Shown in pieces: positions 54,101 to 64,000 of a stretch of 64,000 nucleotides of DNA. How positions within the stretch are numbered: position 1 is the stretch's first letter; each line of letters begins with the position of its first letter. Source of the stretch: Echinococcus granulosus (Eukaryota; Platyhelminthes; Cestoda; Cyclophyllidea; Taeniidae). Where the stretch lies: the NCBI RefSeq assembly GCF_000524195.1, contig NW_020170387.1, forward strand, positions 595,980 to 659,979, read 5' to 3'. Position numbers and translations under genes: made by a program. The notes below the pieces were generated by a model that was given only the letters and a program-made list of their open reading frames with translations, was not told where the DNA came from and ran no database searches.

Positions 54101-57100
54101 AATTTTCCAACCTTCTTTACAGCAAATAACATGAACTACTGTTAAAATTAGTAATACGTGACATTTCCCTTTTTTCATCGCTTGCTGCACTTTAAGCTAG
54201 AGCCTATAAAGAGAATACGAACTGACTGCTTACGTAAGACAAAAGTGGCTAAGTCGCATAATTATATATTACAAATCAGGAAATTCTCGTGTTAAATATT
54301 TGAGCTGACAGTACAGTAGCAAACGCTTAGAACGATTTAAAAGTAGAAATGGCATGGATTCGCGAGTCTAGTTTCATTTCTAATGGTTTCATAAAGTTGT
54401 CGATAGTTAATGAATGAGATGCTAAGTCAAGTATGAAGACAGAAAATTAGTTTCCACATTTTGATGTCTCAAAACGCATTTGTCTTTGGTGCTGTTTGTA
54501 GGAAATGTACCTCCTAGCCCGCGATTTCTATACATGAGCTACAAATCAGCGTGTAGTCTGTCAGAGTTCTGAATGAAGGGTATTCAAATTCCCTCTTATC
54601 ACTTGACATGCCTCCTGTCTCTGCAAAGTGTAGGGTAGGCATGATCCTTACGCTGACTTTTTTGCCCTAGTGTTTTGTCTTATTTGTAACTGCAACTGAA
54701 GAGGCATTTTTCTAATTAAGGAGCATTGACAAACTTCAGAAATATCAAAAAAATTGGCTCAACAAGTGTTTCACCATCGCATATGCCTCAGTTTAATACC
54801 ATGGGCTGTGGGTGATACCACTTCCTCTGTCGTCAGGTGTCTGCATTAATATTCCATCTGATAGATGTATCAAGTGTGTGGGTCATAATTATAACAGAAT
54901 TTAAAGATATCTTTGAGATTCCGCTACAGTTCTTTGAGAATAATACTGTAATAATATATACGGGGTATTTAATGCGTTCGATTTAGAAATTATTGCAAAA
55001 CGGTGACAATGTTTATTTCTTTCATGAATCACTCTAAATGGGATTCTCAGTGCTTTGTCGTGGACTCATCGTGTTCTCCGTTTTTCGCCGATAGGGATGC
55101 TTAAATATTCCTTTCTTACCATACTGGTCTCGTGAAAGAGTAATGAGTAATTGCCTTTAAAGACTCGCCACTTTATTCCACCAAAAAAATTTATGAAAAT
55201 GCAATATCTCTTGGAATTGTGAAGCGCAAAACCATAAATGACCATCGCCATTCGTTACTTGGACTTCAAGCTCATAAAGACTATTGTGTCAAGGGATGCT
55301 TGATGTCTTTTGACAAGACAATCTTTGTGAGGCTTTATCGATCGTATATACAGCAATAAACTAATTCCGTATTGTAGGCAACTTAAAATGATTTTTTTCT
55401 TGCCAAACTAAAATTTTCCCTAATCCGCTTCCCTAATGTGAAGCACCGATGGCAGATGCAACGACTGCCCACTAAGCAAACTATCCTAGAAACGTTAAAG
55501 CCATTAATTTTTAATGTTAATTTGTGTGATTGGTTTAGTTTTAGCTGAACAACTTACCAATTTGTAGCCTAAATATAGCAGTTTTTGTAAACATCTGCAT
55601 CATTTCGATCGCACAGTCATTAAGAGACTAGCAGTATGCGTGCACGAATGATGTGCTTAACTTACCAACCCCTTCGTAGCCTTGCGCTATCCATGGTATA
55701 CCTTCTATAAAAGATGTCAGATTCGCTCACTCTTATGGTTCATTACAATACTAATGTGCATAACTTTAGATAAATCATCTCAGATAAGGTGTCTATGTAA
55801 ACAACCTCCACTGACCTGTTCCAATTACTGGCTTTGATTTCGATCACGCAGAATAAGCTGATGGCACACATCTTCGCATTCATTTCTCCAATCAGTGGAA
55901 GCTGCTTTCTTAGTATGGATTCAGTTGGTGTGCAGAATAATTGTTCGGTTCTACTGAAAATTAAATTTTTAAATTTATATTGTAGTGTTGTGATTAATTG
56001 TTAGACGGAAGTGATGTATGTTCTAACGTTAACATTAAAAATTCTATAGTTATTTTGCAAATTTTACCATAAATTCCTCTCAAAATTTCTTTTGTAAATT
56101 TTGCAAGAATTTGGTGCCATCGAAAGTAAGCATTTTCAATTGCACTATCCTGCATGTGATTTATTGCTCTCGTTTTCATCGGAATGACTAAGTAACCGCT
56201 GCATTACAAAATGACTTTCTTTAACAATAATTTATTTAATGTTTGTGACTAAACCTCCAGGTGATCATAGTAATGATTTTAAGTCGTCTATATATTAAAC
56301 TCGTTGCAAAAATAACTTTCTTCCCTTTGTTTATTCTGAAAAAATTAGCATACCTTGTCTACTTCCAAAACAGCAGTTATTTAGTCTGATGAAAGGGTTT
56401 CTTCCTGTGTTTGAACAAGTTTATTCAGCATCAAAGCACTTCCTTGAATTTGTATACCTGTTTTTTTGCAGTCAATCAATCATTTTCAGGACCAGTGGCT
56501 TCTTTCACCCTTAACGGTGAGGACCTTGATTTTTAAGCCTGATTGTCATGTATTAGTATCAGCAAAATTGTCTCCAGATAGTACATTGATCGTGGTTGTT
56601 AAGACTACGTAGAACAAGCGCATCTACGATCAAAGCAGGAGTTTGTCTGTTATTTTTCTATATTATGCTTAATTAATACAGGTTTTTATCTTTCGGGGCA
56701 TATATAGTGCAGTAAAAAATGAATGAACTTATTAATCAATTTTTTTCGACTTTAAAGACCACAGAAATCGCTTGAGAACACGGATTCCCAGCAGAACCTT
56801 AGTGAAAATCCATATTGGATTAATGTCAAAGTTTTAAGTAGATTTTGGAACACAAAGGCAGTGAAGAATGAAACGAAATGAAACCAATATTTAAGGAATG
56901 GATGCTGGCGTGGCCAGCAAGCCACCATTGGGACCAGGTGGATAAAATGAGCGATAAAACGGGTCTTGCCATGCTCTAGCGATCAGACGTCTTGCACGCG
57001 TCTGGACAAGAAGACGTTTGATCCCAACATCGATTATGTATCTCGTGGATTTCGGCGGTTTATGGGTTACAACTCCTTATCAAGCTGAATTTAGGGTTCT

Positions 57101-58754
57101 CCTTAACTTTGCACTGCTTGTGGAGGGTATACCCCGATTACTATATACCAGGACACTAGCTTAAATTTGAAGGCAATAAATAAAATTAGCAGAATACAAT
57201 AGTTTTGAATAGGTATTTTTCAACCTCCATTCCTCCTTTCTACTTTGTTTCATTTTTATTGTTGACCTGCAGACCGTCTTAGCTCCATTAGACTACGGTG
57301 AGTAGTGATAAGGTGTGGTTTCCTAGTATAGTTCGGCTTCTTTCAATTCATTGCAGGAAACTCAAATTCAGAAGCTTTTAAACCGCTCAAGTTTGACATC
57401 TACCCATTTGCTAATAGTCTTATTACTGAACATGAGTTTTGAATGGTTGTCGAAATTGGAATTGTCGTCCATAACTCTTTTGTTGTGGGCCTCTGTAGGT
57501 TCACCCATTCACTCCACATACCTTCTTGTTATTAATTTGGATTTGGTGTTTGTCAATCAAAAAAGGTAGATTTTAGCCTATTTTGACCACGTTTGCTTTC
57601 CTCTTTACCAATGTACCTGCTAAATTCATCTCTGAAGACGCGATGAAACGGAATTAAGGTTGTTATTGGCTTGAAGTAGAGCTGGAAGGCCGGGATGCCA
57701 CACTACCAAGATTGCGATCAAAAGTGAAGGGAATAAAAACTTGTATAAATAATTTGCGATTGAATAAAATGACGTTTTATTCAGAGTCGACGCTAATTAA
57801 GTTGCGATGGAAGCTCTCGCCTATTTTAACATTGACTCGGTGAATAAGGTATTTTAAAGCTCTGAGACTACTGATACCTACACTATATTAACTATACAAG
57901 TGATTAGCTATAAAAGATTGTGAATTCTGATGGGAATTATTAAAGGGTCATTAAAAAGTTGATTCATCCAAATGGCGACGTGGACGCCGTTCCTTCTAAA
58001 AGACTATAAATGACAATACACATGGCTAGTGGTAGGTTTATGATGATCTCTGTCGTAGTAGATATAATGTATAGTCTTATTCACCTAAGAAATAGCACTT
58101 CCTAATAACGAATTTTGATTTGTTTCGTGGCTTACAGAACTTTAACTTTCACTGCCTGTGTCACTCTAAAAATTCTGCCAGTGTGTAAAGCCTCTCATTA
58201 CACAATGCACGAAGTATTCTTCTAACCAGCCTTGTCAATCTAGGAATCCAAAAGCAAGGATGGAAGGCAAGAACAAAAAATATATTGCACAAATCTGAGT
58301 TGAAAAGACATTTTAAGCCATTTTTAAGAACATAATTTGCTATAGACATTCTATTCTAAGGGATTTGATACTCAGCACTATGAAAAAAGAGAAGTTGAAG
58401 AAATTACTAGGAAACATATACCTCTAAACTATTTGTAAGGGGCCACTCAGTAGATCGGTACCCTCTTCTACTCAGTACTTACACATTAGCCAAAAGTGGT
58501 CTGTTATTAAATGCGAGTCTTCAAAAATTAAGCAAAGTGCAATCATCATTTTAGCACGCATTTTAAGGGATGAAGACATAAATATGGCAAGTCAGAAGAT
58601 TTTGAATTCTTACAACACTTTAAATTAACTTTTCCGAGTATTGTGCAAACTGAGGTGATGCGCACAGCATGAGTTGCTGCTTAGTTAAGATCCCAATCTT
58701 TGCAAACTGAGGCATTTATCCACCACTTAAAGCTATGTTGTCATTACAAATGGA
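48184..58754. other. no gene recognised
   Basis: AT-rich sequence upstream of the TRPA gene. It should include the TRPA promoter and 5' UTR (a CCAAT box occurs near 48192), but no boundary can be fixed. Open frames are short and unlike known families. A somewhat GC-richer patch at 52660-53080 is open in two plus frames but has no convincing splice sites. Confidence 0.45.
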
Positions 58755-58854
58755 NNNNNNNNNNNNNNNNNNNNNNNNNNNNNNNNNNNNNNNNNNNNNN
58801 NNNNNNNNNNNNNNNNNNNNNNNNNNNNNNNNNNNNNNNNNNNNNNNNNNNNNN
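58755..58854. other. assembly gap (100 N)
   Basis: A run of exactly 100 N, probably of arbitrary length, in otherwise unannotated AT-rich sequence. Confidence 0.99.
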
Positions 58855-59589
58855 GTACTTGGACTGGACTAATTTCTAAGAGCTTTTGTTTTATTGTGTT
58901 TCTCCTACATACAGTCTCAAAGGTAGCATCTTGAAACAAGGGTTTCGAGGGTAAGAAACTTCAGTGGATGGAATATTTACCTTGGTAAGTGCCTATGATT
59001 CCCATATATGTTCAACAGGATGTCATTGTTTTTCGCAAGCTACGCCGTCTTCTAAAACTCCATGGACATTTAAGCAACATTTCATATTTCACCTTCGCGA
59101 TCTTACCCACGGGTTATCATTGGGCTAGCTTGGTATATCCTCACTTCACATTTGTAGTAGCTATATCTTCTCAAGAGTAGCCAAGTGTGTTCGAAATTCA
59201 AATTGTGCGTTTCATTAAAACTTAGCCAAACTTATACAAAGGCAAAAATTTGTAACTGAACAAGCCAATACAGAAAATGTAAAGTTCAAGTTACAGTTTT
59301 GAAAGCAGGAAGCATAAAAATACTGCTACCAGGGTAGCATTCGAATTCTGAAAACTATGTACTATGTCATTTCAATGAGTTATGATAAAAGTGGGTCGAC
59401 CAACTTGGCACAGACTGTCAAACAGTTTAGGTACGTGGATGCGGAAGAAATAATTGCATTTTTGGGTAGTCGCCACAAAAGGCATTCTCTTTGGCTAATG
59501 AGCTTCAATAACAAGACGAATTTCGAGGAAAGTGAATGTGTAATGCTTTGACTATCCACTTAATTCTACCTTTTGGTTTTGCGAGTACT

Positions 59590-59730
59590 CAAGGCTCCAC
59601 CTTTCGACCCTTGCTAGACGGCATGGCATCTGGATTATGCCAGTAGACCCCGGTCCTTCTGCACGTCGGTAATGCATATTCTGCCCTAGTAGTGTCTTCT
59701 TTCGTCATCAGGAAAGACTTGGGAGCTACA
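59590..59730. repeat. diverged dispersed repeat, copy A
   Basis: Aligns by eye along its length with 62762-62900 in the same orientation. Shared blocks include GGCATGGCATCTGGATTATG versus GGCATAGCCTGCGGGCCATG, and GTCTTCTTTCGTCATCAG versus GTCTTCCTTCGTCTTCAG, with roughly 70-80 % identity in the best 50 nt. The element type is unknown. Read on the minus strand, both copies encode a similar PK..L.TKED.T peptide, so they may be remnants of a coding element. Confidence 0.6.
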
Positions 59731-62700
59731 AATGTTGCACAGTACGTCCAAATGTGCGTGAAAACTTTAGCATCCTCTTTTTTAAAGTGGATTTTGGTGC
59801 ATTGTTTGGTTTTTGAAATATTTTAGCCACACTTATGATCCCGATCACTAATTCTGTACCAGGTCGGGTTGGGTTTGAGGATAATTACACTTTTTCCTAG
59901 TTTTGAGCAGTGTTGTCGTGCTGGAATAGTAAAACATCGAAGCTCTGGTGGCTTAAATTCCTTAATGACAACACATTATAAATTTAGCTATCCCAGGTTT
60001 AATCACGAAAGTAGGTGTGATTTTCTAAAATTTAGGATCTGGTAAAAAGAGTAAAAATATCATTGACAAGGAAAGAGCACTGTAGATAAACTTTTGGAAA
60101 GTAATTTCAAGGTCTCGTGGCATTCAATAACTTTACTTTTATTCTCTTAACATTATTTTTATCTCCTTGTCTACAGTGCCATACAAATATTTGAGGTAGT
60201 AAATGCTGTAACCCTGAGATCAACTTGAGAAGTGTGTGGGCTATAAATTACTTCATCCCCATCGCTAAGGCTGGAATTGGCACCATTTTTAGTCGCAAAA
60301 GGATAAACGTTTGATGGAGGTTGAATCTCACCAGTAAGTAGATTTAAATCCACTTGGTATGTTAGAGCTGTTATGCCAAAGAGAATTCTACGTTCGATGA
60401 GAAGATTTGCTCGAGAGCAGTCAGACCTGTTCGGGAAAGGTCATTTTCTTTCACCTTCGTGTAGTTTCTAAAAGGCGTAGGTGGACGTTATTAAAGTCCG
60501 CAGTAGTCATTAATGCAAGGCATGAGATAAGATTAAAGCAACGATGGCTCCCGGCAGCCATTTAATGGGTCATAGAGCTGGATAGCCAATAAGATCATTG
60601 GCATTCTTCAAAGAGTCGAGAATATATCAGTAAGTTCCTCTTAATTTAATGATTGTTTTACCCAGGAGGCACAAAGTACAATAAATATAGCAGATTATGG
60701 TATGTAAAGTTAATACTTACACTAATACAAATACTTGGCTTCAAAAAAGACGAAAATACCAACCATGGACGGAAAGTTTTATTGTCCAACCTTTGATTAT
60801 TAAAACCCTGCCACGCAGCAAAAACAGAGATGAGATTCTCCAAGGTGTTTTCCTGCTTTTTACCAGGTTTCTTTCCTGTCATTTAATTTTGTATAGCTGA
60901 TGATTGGCAGTGTTTTGGGTGACCATTCAAGCCTCTGACCAAGCTCCTCTAGCTCCTGGCGCATGGGCCGCTCTTATAAGCTAGCTCAACGACCTTTCCT
61001 CTCACTGATTAATGCTCCTTCGGCCAATCGCCGAAGCGTATTTAGAAGTGTTACCTAATTTTGGTTTGCTTCAGCATTTAAGTTTAATTTTTTCGCTATA
61101 TTCACAAAAATTTTGGTCATGGCAATAGTTTACCAGGTTTGGATGCTTCATTTGGACCATTTTGAACCAAATTTCAATGCATTTGGTTTGGGTTAACCCC
61201 CTTTTTGAGTGATATCAGGTTTTAGGTTGTGATGTATGATATCTTAAAAATTTCCTTGCACTGACTTAATCAGCTTTGAAAATATTTCCTGAATGATGCA
61301 CCTTTGGTTGAATACAAATTTAAATGTTATAATAATGTATCACAACACAGTAATACGCCATTTGGATTGAAGAGGGGAGATACAGGCTTCAAGACCACTA
61401 AATAAAGAGGTTTTAGGTTTTTCCACTAAAGTTAGAGCCTGACTTTTTATAGTATCCAATGAATTTTACAAGCTTCCATTCATACTAAGCAAAAAACTGA
61501 CCAAAAGTTCACAGTAATGATATGACACCACCCAAACAGGTTAGACCTACTTAACATCTTGCAACCTTCACTCCCCTCGAATTTCCTTTATTGATAATTG
61601 ATGGGGTTGCTACCAATCTGGATTTTACAATACTTTGGCATTTGGGGCTTATGAATTGTAAATGGTGTTTTTTTGAACTCGACATTTATGGGGAAGTCCC
61701 TTCATTGCTTTTCGGACTGTCCACCTGTTGCACGGATAGTTAATATACATGAAGTAGCCTCAGTGATTTTCTCGTCTACTTCCACCGTCATGACCTTAGA
61801 ATGTGTAGACGAGTAGGACGAGGGACTGCTTTAATGGGTAGCGATGAATGATGAGGTACAGGCGTCACGATTTAACCGTGTTTGGGGTACCTTTCCCCCC
61901 TGGATGTTGATGACATCCGACCCATCGTCCCCCGCCTAAAAGTTATATTTAAACAAACATATATTGCATATAGATGGCACACTTCAAATTGTCTGCATGT
62001 CTTCAGTGATGTCCATGGTTTTTCGATTACATTAATTTTACCACATATTAATGGCTCCATGTAATTGATCGCTTCTCAATACTGGCCTATTCTTTCATTT
62101 CTTAAATTTCTACAAGGCTTTTAAATTGAAACATTTCAATTAACTTGGAATTTTAATAAATTCACTTTGCGTATAAGGATCTAAAACCTGTCAACATAAT
62201 TATTTCGACACCAGCCTGCATAATCCTGTTTTCTGGAAGTTCAAGCTTCAAAAAAGGAAAACTATGATGCCGCTAAATGTCCCCGTTATTTCATTATCTC
62301 CTTCTCTGTTATTACAATCACATCACATACTTCTTCCTCTTCCTGGTCATTAAGCAAAGGTTCAGCTTAAAATGTTCTTCTGTTATACCAAATAGCTCTT
62401 TTTTATATCAGCATTGTACTGTTTAAGTTCAATTATTTCTATCCTCTTGTTAATATCTAAGCTTCCGCTTTCATGTCCTGGGATAAAATACCTAGAGGTT
62501 ACCATGAAATAACATAGGGGTTTTCATGAAATTGTAGCACAAAATCTATACCTCTTAAATGTTGTTATGAAACGTTCCAAATAATGCGCGATACTTATAT
62601 CTTTTGATAATTTATGTTGTCGATGTTTTGCTCATGGAATAATGCAGTGTATTGTCAGCCCTTGTGTGATTTGGTCCTTGAACGGGTCTCTTTTTCATAA

Positions 62701-62761
62701 TTATACTGTAATGCCTTGAATGTTGGTTTAACTCTTCGCTTTGGTTACGCGGGCACTGAAG

Positions 62762-62900
62762 GACGCAGCCATTGTATTTCCACTGGGAGGCATAGCCTGC
62801 GGGCCATGCCGACAGTCTCTCAGTTCTACTGTATGTCGAATATATATATTCTGCTCGAGTGTAATGTCTTCCTTCGTCTTCAGAGAAGTCTTGGGACTCC
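62762..62900. repeat. diverged dispersed repeat, copy B
   Basis: The second copy of the element at 59590-59730, with small indels. Its GC content is higher than its surroundings. The overlapping short ORFs on both strands here are best read as decayed repeat sequence. Confidence 0.6.
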
Positions 62901-63179
62901 ACACTACATTTTTATATTTTCATGGTTTTAACAAGGTTAGACCTTTGAGTCACTTAGGTGAGTCTACTTATTTTTCTGCTCCTAATTCATGATTATCAGG
63001 TAAAATATACATCGTAAATTACCTAATTATTTTACCTACAGATTTTGGCTTTTTTAACAGTTCAATGTAGAGTAGTGCCATGAAACCGTTATGTATTTCG
63101 TTAGGGCCAGTTGAAACATCATTTCTACTGACAAAGACAAGTAAAAAGTAACGTTGTGCAGGCGTACCGTTTTTTGATA

Positions 63180-63900
63180 TCGCTGTATGGATTTGGCACT
63201 GACCGTTCCTAACTACGTGGCCTCTTCAGTGTCTACAGACACCAACGTGATGAGTATCCAATCAGGCTTAGAGCCTCCTGACCATAGTGTGCTCCAGCAT
63301 CACCCACTCCTGACTAATACTACCTCGAGGAAGGCTCTGGGTAATAGCACCACCTCACAAGACAAGGCGTTGAGCCAGAAAGCGTTTCGGAGCCTGGTTA
63401 CCTTTCCAAACAGTGCATTGCTCTTTTGAACTCTACATTTTTAGTCCAACCCAGCATTTAGTAAACAGGTACAAATTAGTCTGCCTGTGAATCCAACGAA
63501 CATGTCTCAGTGCCCTGGAGACCAAAATAAACAAGCCTGATACAAAATAAGGCGTGTTGTTAACTTTTTTAGGCTGTTATAACCTGGCGTTGCCAATTTT
63601 CATAAGAGTTTCTGTGTGCACGGGTAGCCCTGATCCCATCAGAGCCCCAGCCACATTATCAATAGGTCAAAGCCTCGTGTTAGATGCCTTTACTAGCTGG
63701 CATGTGAGCCAACACACACGATGTGTGCGTAGGCGCCTGACGGCCCACTGGCGAGACGACCTCATTGCACTCATTTGGTCGGTCTAGTTACACGTAGTTA
63801 TAGTGATTGATCGACCTTGGGCTTTGGAGTGGCTGCCAGCACACTTAAGGTACTGCTAACGCGATCTCAGCCAATCAGGAGGGGAAAGGCGGTCACCGGG
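63180..63900. other. GC-richer segment, possibly repeat-derived
   Basis: Composition rises abruptly relative to the flanks, with two short plus-strand frames (63187-63429 and 63554-63787) that lack any family signature. This is typical of an old mobile-element fragment, but no termini, target-site duplication or protein domain can be seen. Confidence 0.25.
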
Positions 63901-64000
63901 ATGTTCGCTAAAATTAATTCGAGAATAGGACATTCTGGAAACTTGAACCGGAAAGTTTTTGTAAATTTGCAAGGACCCTGACTATTTGCCATAGTTATTA

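Larger units (their letters stand above)
58855..63179. other. no gene recognised apart from the repeat pair
   Basis: AT-rich sequence with short ORFs only. No splice-bounded exon, tRNA-like fold or other recognisable gene was found. Confidence 0.4.

Noticed and set aside
54811..54845. Possible third copy of the 59.6/62.8 kb repeat
   Set aside because: Only a short block (CCTCTGTCGTCAGG) resembles it; too little to claim homology.
1..64000. tRNA, rRNA, CRISPR arrays, complete transposons
   Set aside because: Looked for B-box-like GGTTCGA contexts, spaced direct repeats and long terminal or inverted repeats by eye and found none that held up; a covariance-model or repeat-library search would be needed to exclude diverged ones.

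Overview
The window is metazoan nuclear DNA. It is AT-rich, with intron/exon genes, long introns, two 100-base assembly gaps, and no operons or bacterial signals. Gene content (kettin/titin-type muscle Ig exons, a SOX factor, a TRPA channel) fits an invertebrate. The mix of kilobase introns with a few introns of about 50-70 nt would suit a flatworm such as a tapeworm, but that assignment is inference. All three recognisable genes lie on the minus strand, so they read from high to low coordinates.

Left part (1-9.3 kb): five exons of a kettin/titin-like giant muscle gene, at 9335-9127, 7151-7013, 6024-5768, 3703-3565 and 1343-1245. Their splice phases join perfectly and rebuild two I-set Ig domains plus linkers. 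The gene runs off the left edge, and its 5' end is uncertain. Next, at 14.4-15.7 kb, is a single-exon SOX gene with a SoxB-like HMG box. It may lie upstream of the muscle gene or inside one of its introns. At 20.9-21.3 kb a well-bounded but unrecognised minus-strand exon sits just downstream of a canonical G-quadruplex motif. At 22.5-23.2 kb there is a tentative plus-strand two-exon ORF. From 23 to 30.4 kb I see no gene.

Centre (30.9-48.1 kb): a complete TRPA1-type ion channel gene can be assembled from 23 exons whose phases all match. It predicts about 1,225 residues: a short N-terminal region, about 15-16 ankyrin repeats, a pre-S1 linker, S1-S6 with a GD selectivity filter, a TRP-like helix and a short C-terminal coiled coil. 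One intron appears to use a GC donor. The extracellular turret is enlarged. The cysteines that make vertebrate TRPA1 an electrophile sensor are not at the aligned positions. An upstream ORF overlaps the proposed start codon.

Right part (48.2-64 kb): no gene is recognised. There are two diverged copies of a dispersed repeat of about 140 bp (59.6 and 62.8 kb), an assembly gap at 58.75 kb, and a GC-richer stretch near the right edge that is probably repeat-derived.

The genes do not form an evident functional unit. The muscle-filament protein, transcription factor and sensory channel are simply neighbours on one strand. Exon coordinates come from reading splice signals and matching phases by eye; no transcript or database evidence was available.
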